This document shows positions 53,007 through 62,174 of a DNA stretch of 64,000 nt, one piece after another. Source of the stretch: CAVQUE01 sp046290435 (GTDB taxonomy: Bacteria > Actinomycetota > Acidimicrobiia > Acidimicrobiales > UBA8592); NCBI GenBank assembly GCA_046290435.1, contig JBKAGO010000043.1, forward strand, positions 1 through 64,000. Reading direction: 5' to 3'. The notes beneath the pieces were generated by a model. That model did not search any database. It was not told the DNA's origin and saw only the letters and a program-made list of their open reading frames with translations. The translations under genes were made by a program, and so were the position numbers. Each line of letters starts with the position of its first letter. Position 1 is the stretch's first letter.

Positions 53007-54026
53007 ATGGCGACATCGCCCCACACGACGGTCAACGCGGCCGGGCGAGAGGTTCGCATCTCCAACCCGGACAAGGTCTTCTTCTCCGCTCGCGGCGAGA
53101 CCAAGCTGGATCTCGTCAGGTACTACCTGGCCGTCGAAGAGCCGCTGATGGCGGCGATGGGCGGGCGTCCCACGATGATGCAGCGCTTCCCCGACGGGGC
53201 GAGCGGCAAGTCGTTCTTCCAGAAGCGGGTGCCGAAGGGGGCGCCCGAGTGGCTGCAGACGACGGTGGTGTCCACCCCCAACGGCACGGACTCCGACGCG
53301 TTGGTGGTCGCCGACATCGCGCACGTCATCTGGGCCGTCAACCTCGGCTGCCTGGGCTTCCACCCCTGGCCGTTCTTGGCAGCGGCGCCCGAGGTGGCCG
53401 ACGAGCTCCGTATCGATCTCGACCCGTCGCCGGGCTGCGACTTCGACGACGTCCGCCGCGCCGCGTTCGACACCCGGGCCCTCTTCGACGAGCTGGCCAT
53501 GGCGTCGTTCCCGAAGACCACCGGCAGCAAGGGCATCCACATCCACGTGCGGCTGCGCCCCGAATGGGACTCCTACGCGGTGCGCGCCGGCGCGGTGGCG
53601 CTGGCCCGCGAGCTCGAACGCCGCCACCCCGAACGCATCACTGCTGCGTGGTGGAAGGAAGAGCGCGGCGCCCGCGTGTTCGTCGACTACAACCAGAACG
53701 CCCCGCACAAGACCGTGTTCGGCGCCTGGTCGGTGCGTTCACGGGTCGGCGCGCAGGTGTCGACGCCGGTCAGCTGGGACGAGCTCGAGACGGTCCACCC
53801 CGACGACCTCACCATCCCGGTGGTCATCGACCGAGTCGCCGCCGACGGCGATCCGTGGCGCCCCATGTACGACCAGCCCCAGGACCTGGGTCCCCTGCTG
53901 GAAATGTCCGAGGCCGACATCGCCGCCGGCCTCATGGACGCGCCATGGCCACCGGTCTATCCGAAGATGCCCAACGAGCCGCCCCGGGTGGCCCCCAGCC
54001 GCGCCGCAGGCAACCACGAGGGCTGA
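53007..54026 (+). CDS. LigD-type polymerase (primase-fold) domain protein
   Basis: The product is 339 residues from ATG 53007. The catalytic aspartates are in LRIDLDPSPGCDFDDVR, and TTGSKGIHIHVRL and VFVDYNQNAPHKTVFGAWSV are signatures of the LigD PolDom/primase-polymerase family. It extends or fills ends, with ribonucleotides preferred, in non-homologous end joining. No ligase, phosphoesterase or Ku gene is in this window, so partners must lie elsewhere. It is divergent from cinA. Confidence 0.9.
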   Translation: MATSPHTTVNAAGREVRISNPDKVFFSARGETKLDLVRYYLAVEEPLMAAMGGRPTMMQRFPDGASGKSFFQKRVPKGAPEWLQTTVVSTPNGTDSDALVVADIAHVIWAVNLGCLGFHPWPFLAAAPEVADELRIDLDPSPGCDFDDVRRAAFDTRALFDELAMASFPKTTGSKGIHIHVRLRPEWDSYAVRAGAVALARELERRHPERITAAWWKEERGARVFVDYNQNAPHKTVFGAWSVRSRVGAQVSTPVSWDELETVHPDDLTIPVVIDRVAADGDPWRPMYDQPQDLGPLLEMSEADIAAGLMDAPWPPVYPKMPNEPPRVAPSRAAGNHEG

Positions 54027-54039
54027 CCGCAGGCGACGC

Positions 54040-54627
54040 TCAGCTGGCGACGGCCGAGCCGTCCCGCACGTACTGCCAGCCGGTGACGACGGTGATGGCC
54101 ACTGCGATCCAGATGGCACCGTCGACCAACCACTGCTGGTCCTCGAAGGTGGGCGTGACGGCGATGATCAGCGCCAGGCCCTGGATGAACGCCTTCCACT
54201 TGGCCAACGGCCGCGCCGGCACCGACAGGCCCTGGCGGGCGTAGCCGATCCGGATGGTCGAGATCCAGAGCTCGCGCAGGATGATGATGGCGACCGGCAA
54301 CCAGTGGAGCCGATCGACCGACACCAGCGACACGGCGCAGCCGATGACCACGATCTTGTCTGCGAGCGGGTCGAGGAACGCACCGGAGCGGGTGACACCG
54401 GTGGCCCGGGCGATACGCCCGTCGAACAGGTCGCTGATACCGAAGATCCAGCCGAGGACGAACGCCGCCCACGATGTGCCCCTGGTGGGTTCGGCCTCGA
54501 TGATCAGCCAGAACAGCACCGGCGACGCCATGATGCGACTGAACGTGATGAGGTTGGCCGGCGAGGCCAACCCCGCGATCGGGAACGAGCGGATGTCCGG
54601 TTCCCCCACCGTTCGGCCTGGCTCCAC
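54040..54627 (-). CDS. pgsA: CDP-diacylglycerol-glycerol-3-phosphate 3-phosphatidyltransferase
   Basis: The product is 195 residues with about four to six membrane segments. The CDP-alcohol phosphotransferase motif is complete: SDLFDGRIAR, then TRSGAFLDPLADK (DG-AR-G-D-D spacing). The start PANLITFSRIMASPVLFWL is typical of PgsA. It makes phosphatidylglycerophosphate, the precursor of phosphatidylglycerol, which is also the donor used by Lgt. It follows rimO, the usual actinobacterial order. Confidence 0.92.
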   Translation of the reverse strand: MEPGRTVGEPDIRSFPIAGLASPANLITFSRIMASPVLFWLIIEAEPTRGTSWAAFVLGWIFGISDLFDGRIARATGVTRSGAFLDPLADKIVVIGCAVSLVSVDRLHWLPVAIIILRELWISTIRIGYARQGLSVPARPLAKWKAFIQGLALIIAVTPTFEDQQWLVDGAIWIAVAITVVTGWQYVRDGSAVAS

Positions 54628-54716
54628 GCGATCTCCTGCTTCCTACCGGGCACGGATGCCCGGTGTCGCTGCCCGGGCCGTCCGACCCGGGTTGGGTGCG
54701 AGCGACGGAACCTGGA

Positions 54717-55952
54717 CTAGCGCGCGGTGAGGTCGGGGCCGAGAGCGTCGGTCACCGTGACGGTGGCGAAGCTCCCCGCGGCGAGCTCCGGATCCACCGA
54801 GATGACCCCGTCGATCTCGGGGGCTTCGCGGTGGCTGCGTGCTTGACCGGGTTCGTCGATCAGCACTCTGACCGTCCGGCCGATCATTTCGTCACGTTTT
54901 GCCGCGGTGATGTCGTCCTGGAGCTCGCGGAGCTCGGCCAGACGATCTGCGACGAGCCCCTTCGGGACGGCCCCGTCGAGACCGGCGGCGTAGGTGCCCT
55001 CTTCGCGTGAGTAGGAGAAGAAGCCGCACCAGTCGAGCTGGGCGTCTTCGACGAAGGCCAACAGTGCGTCGTGGTCCTCCTCGGTCTCGCCGGGATAGCC
55101 GACGATGAAGTTGGACCGGAACGCGGCGTCGGGTTCGCGCTCGCGGATGGCCGCGATGCGGTCGAGGAACCGCCGGCCGTCGCCCCAACGTCGCATCCGT
55201 CGCATCAACGGTCGGGACACGTGCTGAAGGCTGAGGTCGAAGTAGGGCACCGGAGTTGCGCAGATGGTGTCGATGAGCTCGTCGGTGAGATCCGACGGGT
55301 ACAGGTACAGCAGCCGCACCCACGGCACCCGGTCGGCGACCGCCCGCACCAGGGGCACGATGGCGCGCTCGCCGACGCCCTGGTCGCGCCCGTAGGCGGC
55401 GAGGTCCTGCGCTACGAGCACGATCTCCTGCGCGCCGAGCTGGTCGACCTCGTCGAGGATCGACTCCATCGATCGCGAGCGCTGTGGGCCCCGGAAGCTC
55501 GGGATGGCACAGAACCCGCAGGAGCGGTCGCAGCCCTCGGCGATCTTCACGTACGCCCACGGTGCGGTGGCCCGCGGCCGGGGCAGGTTCAACAGGTCGA
55601 AGCTGGGCACGCTGGGCTTGGTGCCGATGGTGACGGGCACGCCGAAGCCCACCACGGCGTCGGCGGTGTCGCCCAGTGCCTCGGCGAGTTCGGCGCCGTG
55701 GCGCTCGGCCATGCACCCGGTGACGATCAGCTCGGCGCCGTCGCGGCGGGCTTCGCCGAGGGTCAAGATGGTGTCGACGCTCTCGGCGCGGGCCTCGTCG
55801 ATGAAGGCGCAGGTGTTGACCACCACGAGGTCGGCCTCGGACGGATCGTCCGCCACGACATAGCCGTCGGCGACGAGGGTGCCGATCAGCTTGTCGGAGT
55901 CGACCTGGTTCTTCGGACAGCCGAGTGTCTCGACCCAATAGGACTTGGTCAC
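54717..55952 (-). CDS. rimO: ribosomal protein S12 methylthiotransferase
   Basis: The product is 411 residues. Three N-terminal cluster cysteines (ETLGCPKNQVDSD, NTCAFIDEA, VTGCMAERHG), the radical-SAM motif CDRSCGFCAIPSFRG, NFIVGYPGETEED and a C-terminal TRAM domain distinguish RimO from MiaB. It methylthiolates Asp of S12. A GTG start is used; pgsA follows 89 bp downstream. Confidence 0.95.
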   Translation of the reverse strand: MTKSYWVETLGCPKNQVDSDKLIGTLVADGYVVADDPSEADLVVVNTCAFIDEARAESVDTILTLGEARRDGAELIVTGCMAERHGAELAEALGDTADAVVGFGVPVTIGTKPSVPSFDLLNLPRPRATAPWAYVKIAEGCDRSCGFCAIPSFRGPQRSRSMESILDEVDQLGAQEIVLVAQDLAAYGRDQGVGERAIVPLVRAVADRVPWVRLLYLYPSDLTDELIDTICATPVPYFDLSLQHVSRPLMRRMRRWGDGRRFLDRIAAIREREPDAAFRSNFIVGYPGETEEDHDALLAFVEDAQLDWCGFFSYSREEGTYAAGLDGAVPKGLVADRLAELRELQDDITAAKRDEMIGRTVRVLIDEPGQARSHREAPEIDGVISVDPELAAGSFATVTVTDALGPDLTAR

Positions 55953-56071
55953 CGTCCGAGGCTACCGAGCGGGCCGGGCACTGCCGGTGGGTCATGCAGC
56001 TGGGCTAACACCGCTATCGCCGCGACCGATAGGTTGGTGCTCCACGCGTCGAAGGAGAGGCAACGCCGACC

Positions 56072-56605
56072 ATGGGTGCCACGACGATGTTCTACGTGAT
56101 CGGCATCGCGTCGGCCGTCCTGTTGGGCATCCAGCTCCTGTTGTTGATGTTCGGCGCCGACATGGACTTCGACGCCGACACCGATGTCGACGCCAGCGAC
56201 GGGGGCGGTTTCCTGTCGTTGCGCAGCCTCACCGGCTTCTTCTTCGGCCTCGGATGGTCCGGCGTCGCCGCCCGTGAGGCCGGCTGGTCCACCCCGGTGT
56301 CGCTGCTCACCGGCATCGGCGTCGGGTTGGGCATGTTCGTTCTGATCGGGCTGATGTTCCAACAGTTCCGAAAACTCACCGTCTCGCGCAGCGGCGACAC
56401 CGCCACCGCGGTCGGCGCCGTGGGCAGCGTCTACCTCACCGTCGGCGCCAACCGCACCCGTGTCGGCAAGGTCGAAGTCGCCGTGTCGGGGCGCGTCACC
56501 ATCGTCGATGCGCTCACCGATGTCGAGACCGACCTGCGCAGCGGCACCCGGGTGCTCGTCGTCGATCGCATCGACGGCGGCACCGTGCTCGTCGAACCCG
56601 CATGA
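56072..56605 (+). CDS. NfeD-like membrane protein
   Basis: The product is 177 residues. It has a membrane helix at the N-terminus (YVIGIASAVLLGIQLLLLMF) and an acidic stretch (DMDFDADTDVDASD). A second hydrophobic region follows (LLTGIGVGLGMFVLIGLMF). The C-terminal OB-fold domain is AVGAVGSVYLTVGANRTRVG ... GTRVLVVDRIDGGTVLVEP. NfeD/YqiJ/YuaF proteins are encoded next to flotillins and form membrane microdomain assemblies; a flotillin gene follows 95 bp downstream. Confidence 0.85.
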   Translation: MGATTMFYVIGIASAVLLGIQLLLLMFGADMDFDADTDVDASDGGGFLSLRSLTGFFFGLGWSGVAAREAGWSTPVSLLTGIGVGLGMFVLIGLMFQQFRKLTVSRSGDTATAVGAVGSVYLTVGANRTRVGKVEVAVSGRVTIVDALTDVETDLRSGTRVLVVDRIDGGTVLVEPA

Positions 56606-56700
56606 CACCGCCGAACCCGTAACCAACGGCGGCACCCGCCGCCCGACCCCGCGATCCCACCCACCAAGGACACCTCCCTCATCGGGAAAGGACCAACTCC

Positions 56701-58131
56701 ATGGCCATCATCATCCTCGTCATCGGCATCGTCGCCTTCGTCTTCCTGGGCATCATGTTCGTTGCCAGCCGCTATCAACGCTGTCCGTCGGACCGCATCC
56801 TGGTGGTCTACGGGCGAACGTCGAGCCAGGCGTCGTCGACGACGTATCACGGCGGCGGCGCGCTCGTGCTTCCCATCGTGCAGGGCTACGCGTGGCTCGA
56901 CCTGACGCCGATCCCGATCGACATCAACCTCCAGGGCGCCCTGTCCCAGCAGAACATCCGTGTCAACACGCCGGCCACCTTCACCGTCGGCGTGTCGAAG
57001 GAGCCGGGCGTCGTCGAGAATGCCGCCGAGCGGCTGTTGAACCTCGATCGCCAGCAGATCGAGGCGCTGGCCCGCGACATCATCTTCGGTCAGATGCGTG
57101 TGGTCATCGCCACGATGCCCATCGAGGAGATCAACGCCGACCGGGAGAAGCTCATCACCAACATCACCGAGTCGCTCGAGGTCGAGCTCCGCAAGGTCGG
57201 CCTCAACCTGATCAACGTCAACATCCAGGACATCACCGACGAGTCCGGCTACATCGATGCGTTGGGTCGTGAGGCAGCGGCCCGAGCCATCAACGACGCG
57301 AAGATCAAGGTCGCCGAGCAGGAGCGCGACGGCGAGATCGGTCGCGCCGAGGCCGAACGCGAGCAGCGCACCCGGGTCGCCAAGGCCAACGCCGAGGCCA
57401 CCGAGGGCGAGAACCTCGCGAAGATCACCGTCGCGAACTCCGACTCGGGGCGCCGCCAGCAGGAGGCCGAAGCAGAGCGTGCCGCCATCGCCGCCGAACG
57501 TGTCTCACAGGCGAAGGCCGCGCAGGAGTCCTACGCCGCCGAACGCGAGTCCGAGCAGCAGCGTGCCGAGCGCGAGCGTGCCACCGAGTATGCGAACGTC
57601 GTGGTGCCCGCCGAGATCGAGAAGCAGCGGATCGAGACCCTCGCCGAAGCCGAGGCCGAACAGGTCCGGCGGATCAAGCGAGGCGAGGCCGACGGCATCC
57701 GCGCCGTCATGGAAGCCGAGGCCGACGGCTATCTGGCATCGCTCACCCAACGTGCCGAGGGTCTGGGCGCCATGGTCGACAAGGCCGGCGGCTCGCCAGA
57801 GCTCGCCGCGCTGATGATGATCGTCGATCAGATGCCCAAGCTCGTCGAAGAGCAGGTCAAGGCCATCTCGAACCTCAAGATCGACAACATCACGGTGTGG
57901 GAGAGCGGCGGCGGCAACGGCCAGGGCGGCCAGACGGCCAACTTCTTGTCGAGCCTGATCGGTTCGCTGCCCCCGATGCACGATCTCGCTGCCGGCGTCG
58001 GGGTGAAACTGCCCGAGTTCCTGGGCGAGGTCGACGACTCCCCCATCCGCGCCGGCCAGCCGAAACAGCAGGCTGCGCCCGAGTCGTCGGGCGAGGGGCC
58101 CGCTGCACCCGAGATCGCCCCCGACGTCTGA
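56701..58131 (+). CDS. flotillin-like SPFH-domain protein
   Basis: The product is 476 residues from ATG 56701, with GGAAAGGA upstream. One N-terminal membrane anchor (IIILVIGIVAFVFLGIMFVA) precedes the SPFH domain (about 30-200). A long coiled coil follows, rich in EAE/RAE repeats (about 205-350), with the flotillin signature TLAEAEAEQVRRIKRGEADG. The glycine/proline-rich C-terminus (GGGNGQGGQTANF ... PEIAPDV) is disordered. It organises lipid domains with the NfeD partner. Confidence 0.92.
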   Translation: MAIIILVIGIVAFVFLGIMFVASRYQRCPSDRILVVYGRTSSQASSTTYHGGGALVLPIVQGYAWLDLTPIPIDINLQGALSQQNIRVNTPATFTVGVSKEPGVVENAAERLLNLDRQQIEALARDIIFGQMRVVIATMPIEEINADREKLITNITESLEVELRKVGLNLINVNIQDITDESGYIDALGREAAARAINDAKIKVAEQERDGEIGRAEAEREQRTRVAKANAEATEGENLAKITVANSDSGRRQQEAEAERAAIAAERVSQAKAAQESYAAERESEQQRAERERATEYANVVVPAEIEKQRIETLAEAEAEQVRRIKRGEADGIRAVMEAEADGYLASLTQRAEGLGAMVDKAGGSPELAALMMIVDQMPKLVEEQVKAISNLKIDNITVWESGGGNGQGGQTANFLSSLIGSLPPMHDLAAGVGVKLPEFLGEVDDSPIRAGQPKQQAAPESSGEGPAAPEIAPDV

Positions 58132-58144
58132 GCCGGTCGAAGCA

Positions 58145-58201
58145 CCCCGATCTCGTTGTGCTCATCCACCGTGACGGTGGATCAACCTGACGAGATCGGG
58201 G
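58145..58201. terminator. nested hairpin between convergent genes
   Basis: The 12-bp outer arms (58145-58156 and 58190-58201) enclose a second perfect 7-bp hairpin (58164-58170/58176-58182). The outer arm reaches into the 3' end of the antiporter gene. It is a probable bidirectional terminator. Confidence 0.7.
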
Positions 58202-59207
58202 CCTCGACCGCGGCGGGGGCCGAATCGTCGTCGGGCGCTTCGCTCTCGGAGGCCAGCAGCGGTAGCGACACCAGGTAGACGACCAACAGCACCACGCCCT
58301 CCCAGCGGACCACGGCGCGGTTGGTGATCATGAACAGCGTGGCTGCGGCCACGACCGCCAACATGATCACCGTGGCCGTGCCGGTCAACGACGGGTCGGT
58401 GACCTGGCCTGGACCCACCAGACCCATGCCGGCACCGATGGCGAAGCCGTTGAACATGTTGGAGCCCAGCAGGTTGCCGACGATGAGATCGGTGTTGCCC
58501 TTGCGTACCGCCGCGATCGCCGTCACCAGCTCGGGCAGCGAGGTCCCCACCGCCACGAGGCTGAGCCCGACGAAGCCGCTGCTGATGCCGGCCCGGTCGG
58601 CCAGGTCGAGCGCCCCCTCGACCAGCATCTGCGAGCCGACCACCGTGCCGACGAGCCCGAAGAGGGTGCGCAACCCCTCGATGCGGATGTTGATCTGCGA
58701 CGGGCTCTCGAGGTCGAGATCGTCGAGGACACGCTCGATCTCCTCGTCGCCGGCGACACCGTCCTTGCGGCCCAACCACACGATGGCCACGAGCGAGACG
58801 ATCAGCGCAGCGAGCATCAAGAAGCCCTCGAGGCGGGTGACGTCGCCCTGGATCATCCAGGCGAACGCACACACCCCGGCCACCGACAAGGGGGCCTCGC
58901 GCAGCAGCGTGCTGTTCTTGACCTCGATGGACCGGATGAGCGCCACGACGCCGAGGACCAGGGTCAGGTTGGCCACGACCGACCCGATGATGTTGCCGGT
59001 GCCGAGATTCAGGTCGTCTCGGGCCGCGGCAGAGGCCGACACAAGCAACTCCGGCGCGCTCGTACCGAAGCCGATGACGACCGCACCGACGACGATGGCC
59101 GACAGACGCAGGCGGATGGCCATACGCCCGGCGCCCACCACGAAGTGGTCGGCCGCGTAGACCATCAGGGCCAGGCCCGCGAGCAGCAGGAAGATCGACA
59201 GGATCAC
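58182..59207 (-). CDS. CaCA-family calcium/sodium antiporter (YrbG-like)
   Basis: The product is 341 residues with about ten membrane segments. The two alpha repeats of the family are present: GFGTSAPELLVSASAA and AVGTSLPELVTAIAAV, with the partner motifs GNIIGSVVANLTLVLG and GNLLGSNMFNGFAIG. An acidic cytoplasmic loop lies between halves. It exchanges sodium (or protons) for calcium. GTG start at 59205-59207. Confidence 0.93.
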   Translation of the reverse strand: MILSIFLLLAGLALMVYAADHFVVGAGRMAIRLRLSAIVVGAVVIGFGTSAPELLVSASAAARDDLNLGTGNIIGSVVANLTLVLGVVALIRSIEVKNSTLLREAPLSVAGVCAFAWMIQGDVTRLEGFLMLAALIVSLVAIVWLGRKDGVAGDEEIERVLDDLDLESPSQINIRIEGLRTLFGLVGTVVGSQMLVEGALDLADRAGISSGFVGLSLVAVGTSLPELVTAIAAVRKGNTDLIVGNLLGSNMFNGFAIGAGMGLVGPGQVTDPSLTGTATVIMLAVVAAATLFMITNRAVVRWEGVVLLVVYLVSLPLLASESEAPDDDSAPAAVEAPISSG

Positions 59208-59278
59208 CCGGGGCAGGCTAGGGCGCCGCCGGCGCTGTCCCGCGCATGGCAGTCACTCCACCAACGGCAATTGCCAAC

Positions 59279-59360
59279 GGGGTCAAGTCGTACTTTCCCC
59301 ACTCCAGCTGGTGGCCCGGGCCATGCCGCTTCGAGTTGGTTGAAAGTACGACTTGACCCC
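59279..59360. repeat. REP/MITE-like inverted repeat
   Basis: The perfect 19-bp inverted repeats GGGGTCAAGTCGTACTTTC (59279-59297) and its complement (59342-59360) flank a 44-bp spacer containing small palindromes. It lies between the antiporter start and the ftsK end. The GGGGTCAAG... terminus resembles repeats left by REP-associated (Y1) transposases; no transposase is nearby. Confidence 0.7.
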
Positions 59361-59366
59361 AGCGAT

Positions 59367-61967
59367 TCAGCCCCGCAGCGCTTCGAGCTCCTCGGGGGTC
59401 ATGAGGACGTCGCGGGCCTTCGAGCCCTCGCTGGGGCCGACCACGCCGCGGTCCTCGAGGAGGTCCATCAGCCGACCGGCGCGGGCGAAGCCGACGCGGA
59501 GCTTGCGCTGCAGCATCGAGGTCGACCCGAGCTGGGATTCGACGATCAGCTCCATGGCCTTGAGGAGGAGGTCGTCCTCCTCCTCGTCGCCGGTGGACCC
59601 GCCCGGCAGCGCCGATGCGGCCGCCGAACCCTGCGGCGCGGTGGGATCGAAGATGCTCTCGGCGGTGACCGAGGCCCCGCCGCCGCCCTCATCGTCACCG
59701 GCGCCATCGCCCGCAGCGACGGCCGCAGCCTGGGTCCGCCAGGCCTCGACGACCGACTTGACCTCTTCCTCGGTGACCCACGCGCCCTGGATACGGTGCG
59801 GGGTGGACGACTTCGGGTCGAGCAACAACATGTCGCCCTGGCCGACCAGGCGCTCGGCGCCGCCCTGGTCGAGGATCACCCGGCTGTCGGTGAGGCTCGA
59901 CACCGCGAACGCCAGACGGGCCGGCACGTTGGCCTTGATGACACCGGTGATGACGTTCGTCGACGGGCGCTGGGTTGCGATCACCAGGTGGATCCCGACG
60001 GCTCGGGCCTTCTGCGCGATGCGACAGATCGAGTCCTCGACGTCGCGGGCCGCGACCATCATCAGGTCGGCGAGCTCGTCGACCACCACGAGGATGAACG
60101 GCAGCCGGGGGTAGCTCTTGGGGTTGCCCTCGGCGTCGATCGCGCCGGGCGGGGCGGTGATGGTTCCGGCGTCGAAGGCGCCGTTGTAGCCGGTGATGTC
60201 GCGGTAGCCGACCTCGGACAGCAGCTCGTAGCGGCGATCCATCTCCCGACAGGCCCACTGCAGGGCGTTGGCCGCCTTCTTGGGATCGACGACGGGCTGG
60301 GTGAGCAGGTGCGGCACCCGCTCGTACTGGGTCATCTCGACCATCTTCGGATCGATCAGGATCATGCGGACCTGCTCGGGCGTGGAGCGCATGAGGATCG
60401 ACGTGACCAGCGAGTTGATGCACGAACTCTTGCCCGCGCCGGTGGCGCCCGCGATGAGGATGTGCGGCATCTTGGCGAGGTTCATCAGGATGGACTGCCC
60501 GTTGATGTCGCGTCCGACGGCCACCTCGAGAGGGTGGGTGGCCTTGCGGGCTTCGGGCGAGGTCAAGATGTCGCCGAGGGCAACCACCTGGCGGTCGGTG
60601 TTCGGTACTTCGACGCCGATGGCCTGGCGACCGGGGATGGGCGCCAGGATGCGGACGTCGGCCGAGGCCATGGCATAGGCGATGTCCTTGTTGAGGCTCG
60701 TGACCCGTGCGACCTTCACGCCGGGGCCGAGCTCCAGCTCGTAGCGGGTGACGGTCGGGCCGACGACCATGCCGACGAGACGGGTCTCGACGCCGTGGGC
60801 GGCGAGAGCACGTTCGAGTATGCGGCCGCGTTCTTCGACCAGGCGCTCGTCGACGTCCTGCGCGCTGGAGCGATGCAGCATCGTCATCGACGGCAGCTGC
60901 CATGGCGAACCGGCGGCTGCGGGGCCCAGCCCGATGTCGAGCTGTTCGGCCGAACCCGACGCCGCCGCGGCAGCGGCCGGCGTGCGGACCTTCGGGGTGG
61001 ACCGGCTCTTGGGAGCCGGAGTCTCCTCCTCGGCTGTGGCAGGCACATCCGGGGATTCGTCGGGATAGGCGGCCGGGATGCGGAGGTCGATCTCGGTCTC
61101 GTCCTGGTCGTAGAGGCCCCCCTTGGTGGCGCCGCCGATGGTGATGGTGGGTTCGGCGGCCGTGGCGAAGGGGTCCTTGGCGTGGGGCTCGGAGCGGGAG
61201 TCGGTGCCCTCGCCGAGGGCGCTGCGCAGCGCCTGGACCAACGATCGTCCGACGGCGGCGAGAACGACGATGACGGGACGTACGGCGTCGCGCAGCGACA
61301 CGCCGGTGAGCACGAGGATCCCGATGATGCCGGCGGCGGCCAGCACCAGTGGTGCACCCCAGATGGAAACCAGCCGGACGAGGGGCGCGGCGATGGCCCA
61401 GCCCAGGACGCCGCCGGCGTCGATGAAGTCCTCGAGGGGGTCGCCCCACACCGGTCGGCCACGGCCGAGGTGGACGGCGCCGGAGATGGCCACGAAGACC
61501 AGCAGCGAGCCGATGACCAGGCGAGCCAGACGATCGCCGGCCGATCGCGCCGCGGCGTTGGTGGAAGAGGCGGCCCGGGGGCCGGGGGCGACGATCAGGG
61601 CCACCCCGGCAAGGACCAGCGCCACCGGCACCACGACGCGGGCCACACCGAAGACCGTGCCGAACGCGACGCGGAACGCCTCGCCCATCGGACCCGCGAG
61701 ATCGAGATACAGCCCGAGCCCCGCGACGAGGCCGGCGACGATGGCGATGATGCCCCACACGTCGGCCTGGTGGCCATCGAAGGCACCACCCACGGCGCTG
61801 CCGACCCGGCTGGGCTTCGACGGGGCCGTCGACCGCTTGGCCGTCGAGCGCGTCGAGCCGGCGCTCGACGGTTTCTTGCGGGCCGTCGTCGATCGGGACT
61901 TGGTTCCGGACGACGGCGAGCTGGAGGTGCGTGTCGACCGGGCGGGGGTTCGAGTGTTCTTCGCCAC
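59367..61967 (-). CDS. ftsK: DNA translocase FtsK
   Basis: The product is about 866 residues from GTG 61965-61967. A basic, serine-rich N-terminus is followed by four membrane segments (about 70-245), an acidic/proline linker, and the motor: Walker A IAGATGAGKSSCINSL, Walker B FILVVVDELADLMM, QRPSTNVITGVIKAN. The C-terminal gamma domain (LLLKAMELIVESQLGSTSML ... GRLMDLLEDRGVVG) reads KOPS. It pumps chromosome ends through the division septum and activates XerCD recombination. It follows rnj, a conserved actinobacterial order. Confidence 0.96.
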   Translation of the reverse strand: MAKNTRTPARSTRTSSSPSSGTKSRSTTARKKPSSAGSTRSTAKRSTAPSKPSRVGSAVGGAFDGHQADVWGIIAIVAGLVAGLGLYLDLAGPMGEAFRVAFGTVFGVARVVVPVALVLAGVALIVAPGPRAASSTNAAARSAGDRLARLVIGSLLVFVAISGAVHLGRGRPVWGDPLEDFIDAGGVLGWAIAAPLVRLVSIWGAPLVLAAAGIIGILVLTGVSLRDAVRPVIVVLAAVGRSLVQALRSALGEGTDSRSEPHAKDPFATAAEPTITIGGATKGGLYDQDETEIDLRIPAAYPDESPDVPATAEEETPAPKSRSTPKVRTPAAAAAASGSAEQLDIGLGPAAAGSPWQLPSMTMLHRSSAQDVDERLVEERGRILERALAAHGVETRLVGMVVGPTVTRYELELGPGVKVARVTSLNKDIAYAMASADVRILAPIPGRQAIGVEVPNTDRQVVALGDILTSPEARKATHPLEVAVGRDINGQSILMNLAKMPHILIAGATGAGKSSCINSLVTSILMRSTPEQVRMILIDPKMVEMTQYERVPHLLTQPVVDPKKAANALQWACREMDRRYELLSEVGYRDITGYNGAFDAGTITAPPGAIDAEGNPKSYPRLPFILVVVDELADLMMVAARDVEDSICRIAQKARAVGIHLVIATQRPSTNVITGVIKANVPARLAFAVSSLTDSRVILDQGGAERLVGQGDMLLLDPKSSTPHRIQGAWVTEEEVKSVVEAWRTQAAAVAAGDGAGDDEGGGGASVTAESIFDPTAPQGSAAASALPGGSTGDEEEDDLLLKAMELIVESQLGSTSMLQRKLRVGFARAGRLMDLLEDRGVVGPSEGSKARDVLMTPEELEALRG

Positions 61968-62080
61968 AGTGGCCCCAACGCTAACACCAACCACATGGCC
62001 CACGTAAGGAGGACGCAGAGAGAATGTGTTCGCGCGCCGCGTGGTGGTTGCCTGCCGTCGTTCCGCCCCGATGGCGGTCG

Positions 62081-62174
62081 CTCAGACGATGTCGCGGTCG
62101 CTCAGGCGATGTCGCGGTCGCTCAGACGATGTCGCGGTCGCTCAGGCGATGTCGCGGTCGCTCAGGCGATGTCG
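62081..62174 (-). repeat. 20-bp tandem repeat (4.7 copies) at the end of rnj
   Basis: Units CTCAG(A/G)CGATGTCGCGGTCG start at 62081, 62101, 62121 and 62141, with a partial fifth from 62161 that overlaps the rnj stop codon. The variable base runs A,G,A,G,G, hinting at a 40-bp higher-order unit. The repeat copies the last codons and TGA of rnj. Confidence 0.95.

Noticed and set aside
62081..62174. CRISPR array
   Set aside because: The 20-bp units are directly adjacent with no unique spacers and no cas genes nearby; it is a simple tandem repeat.
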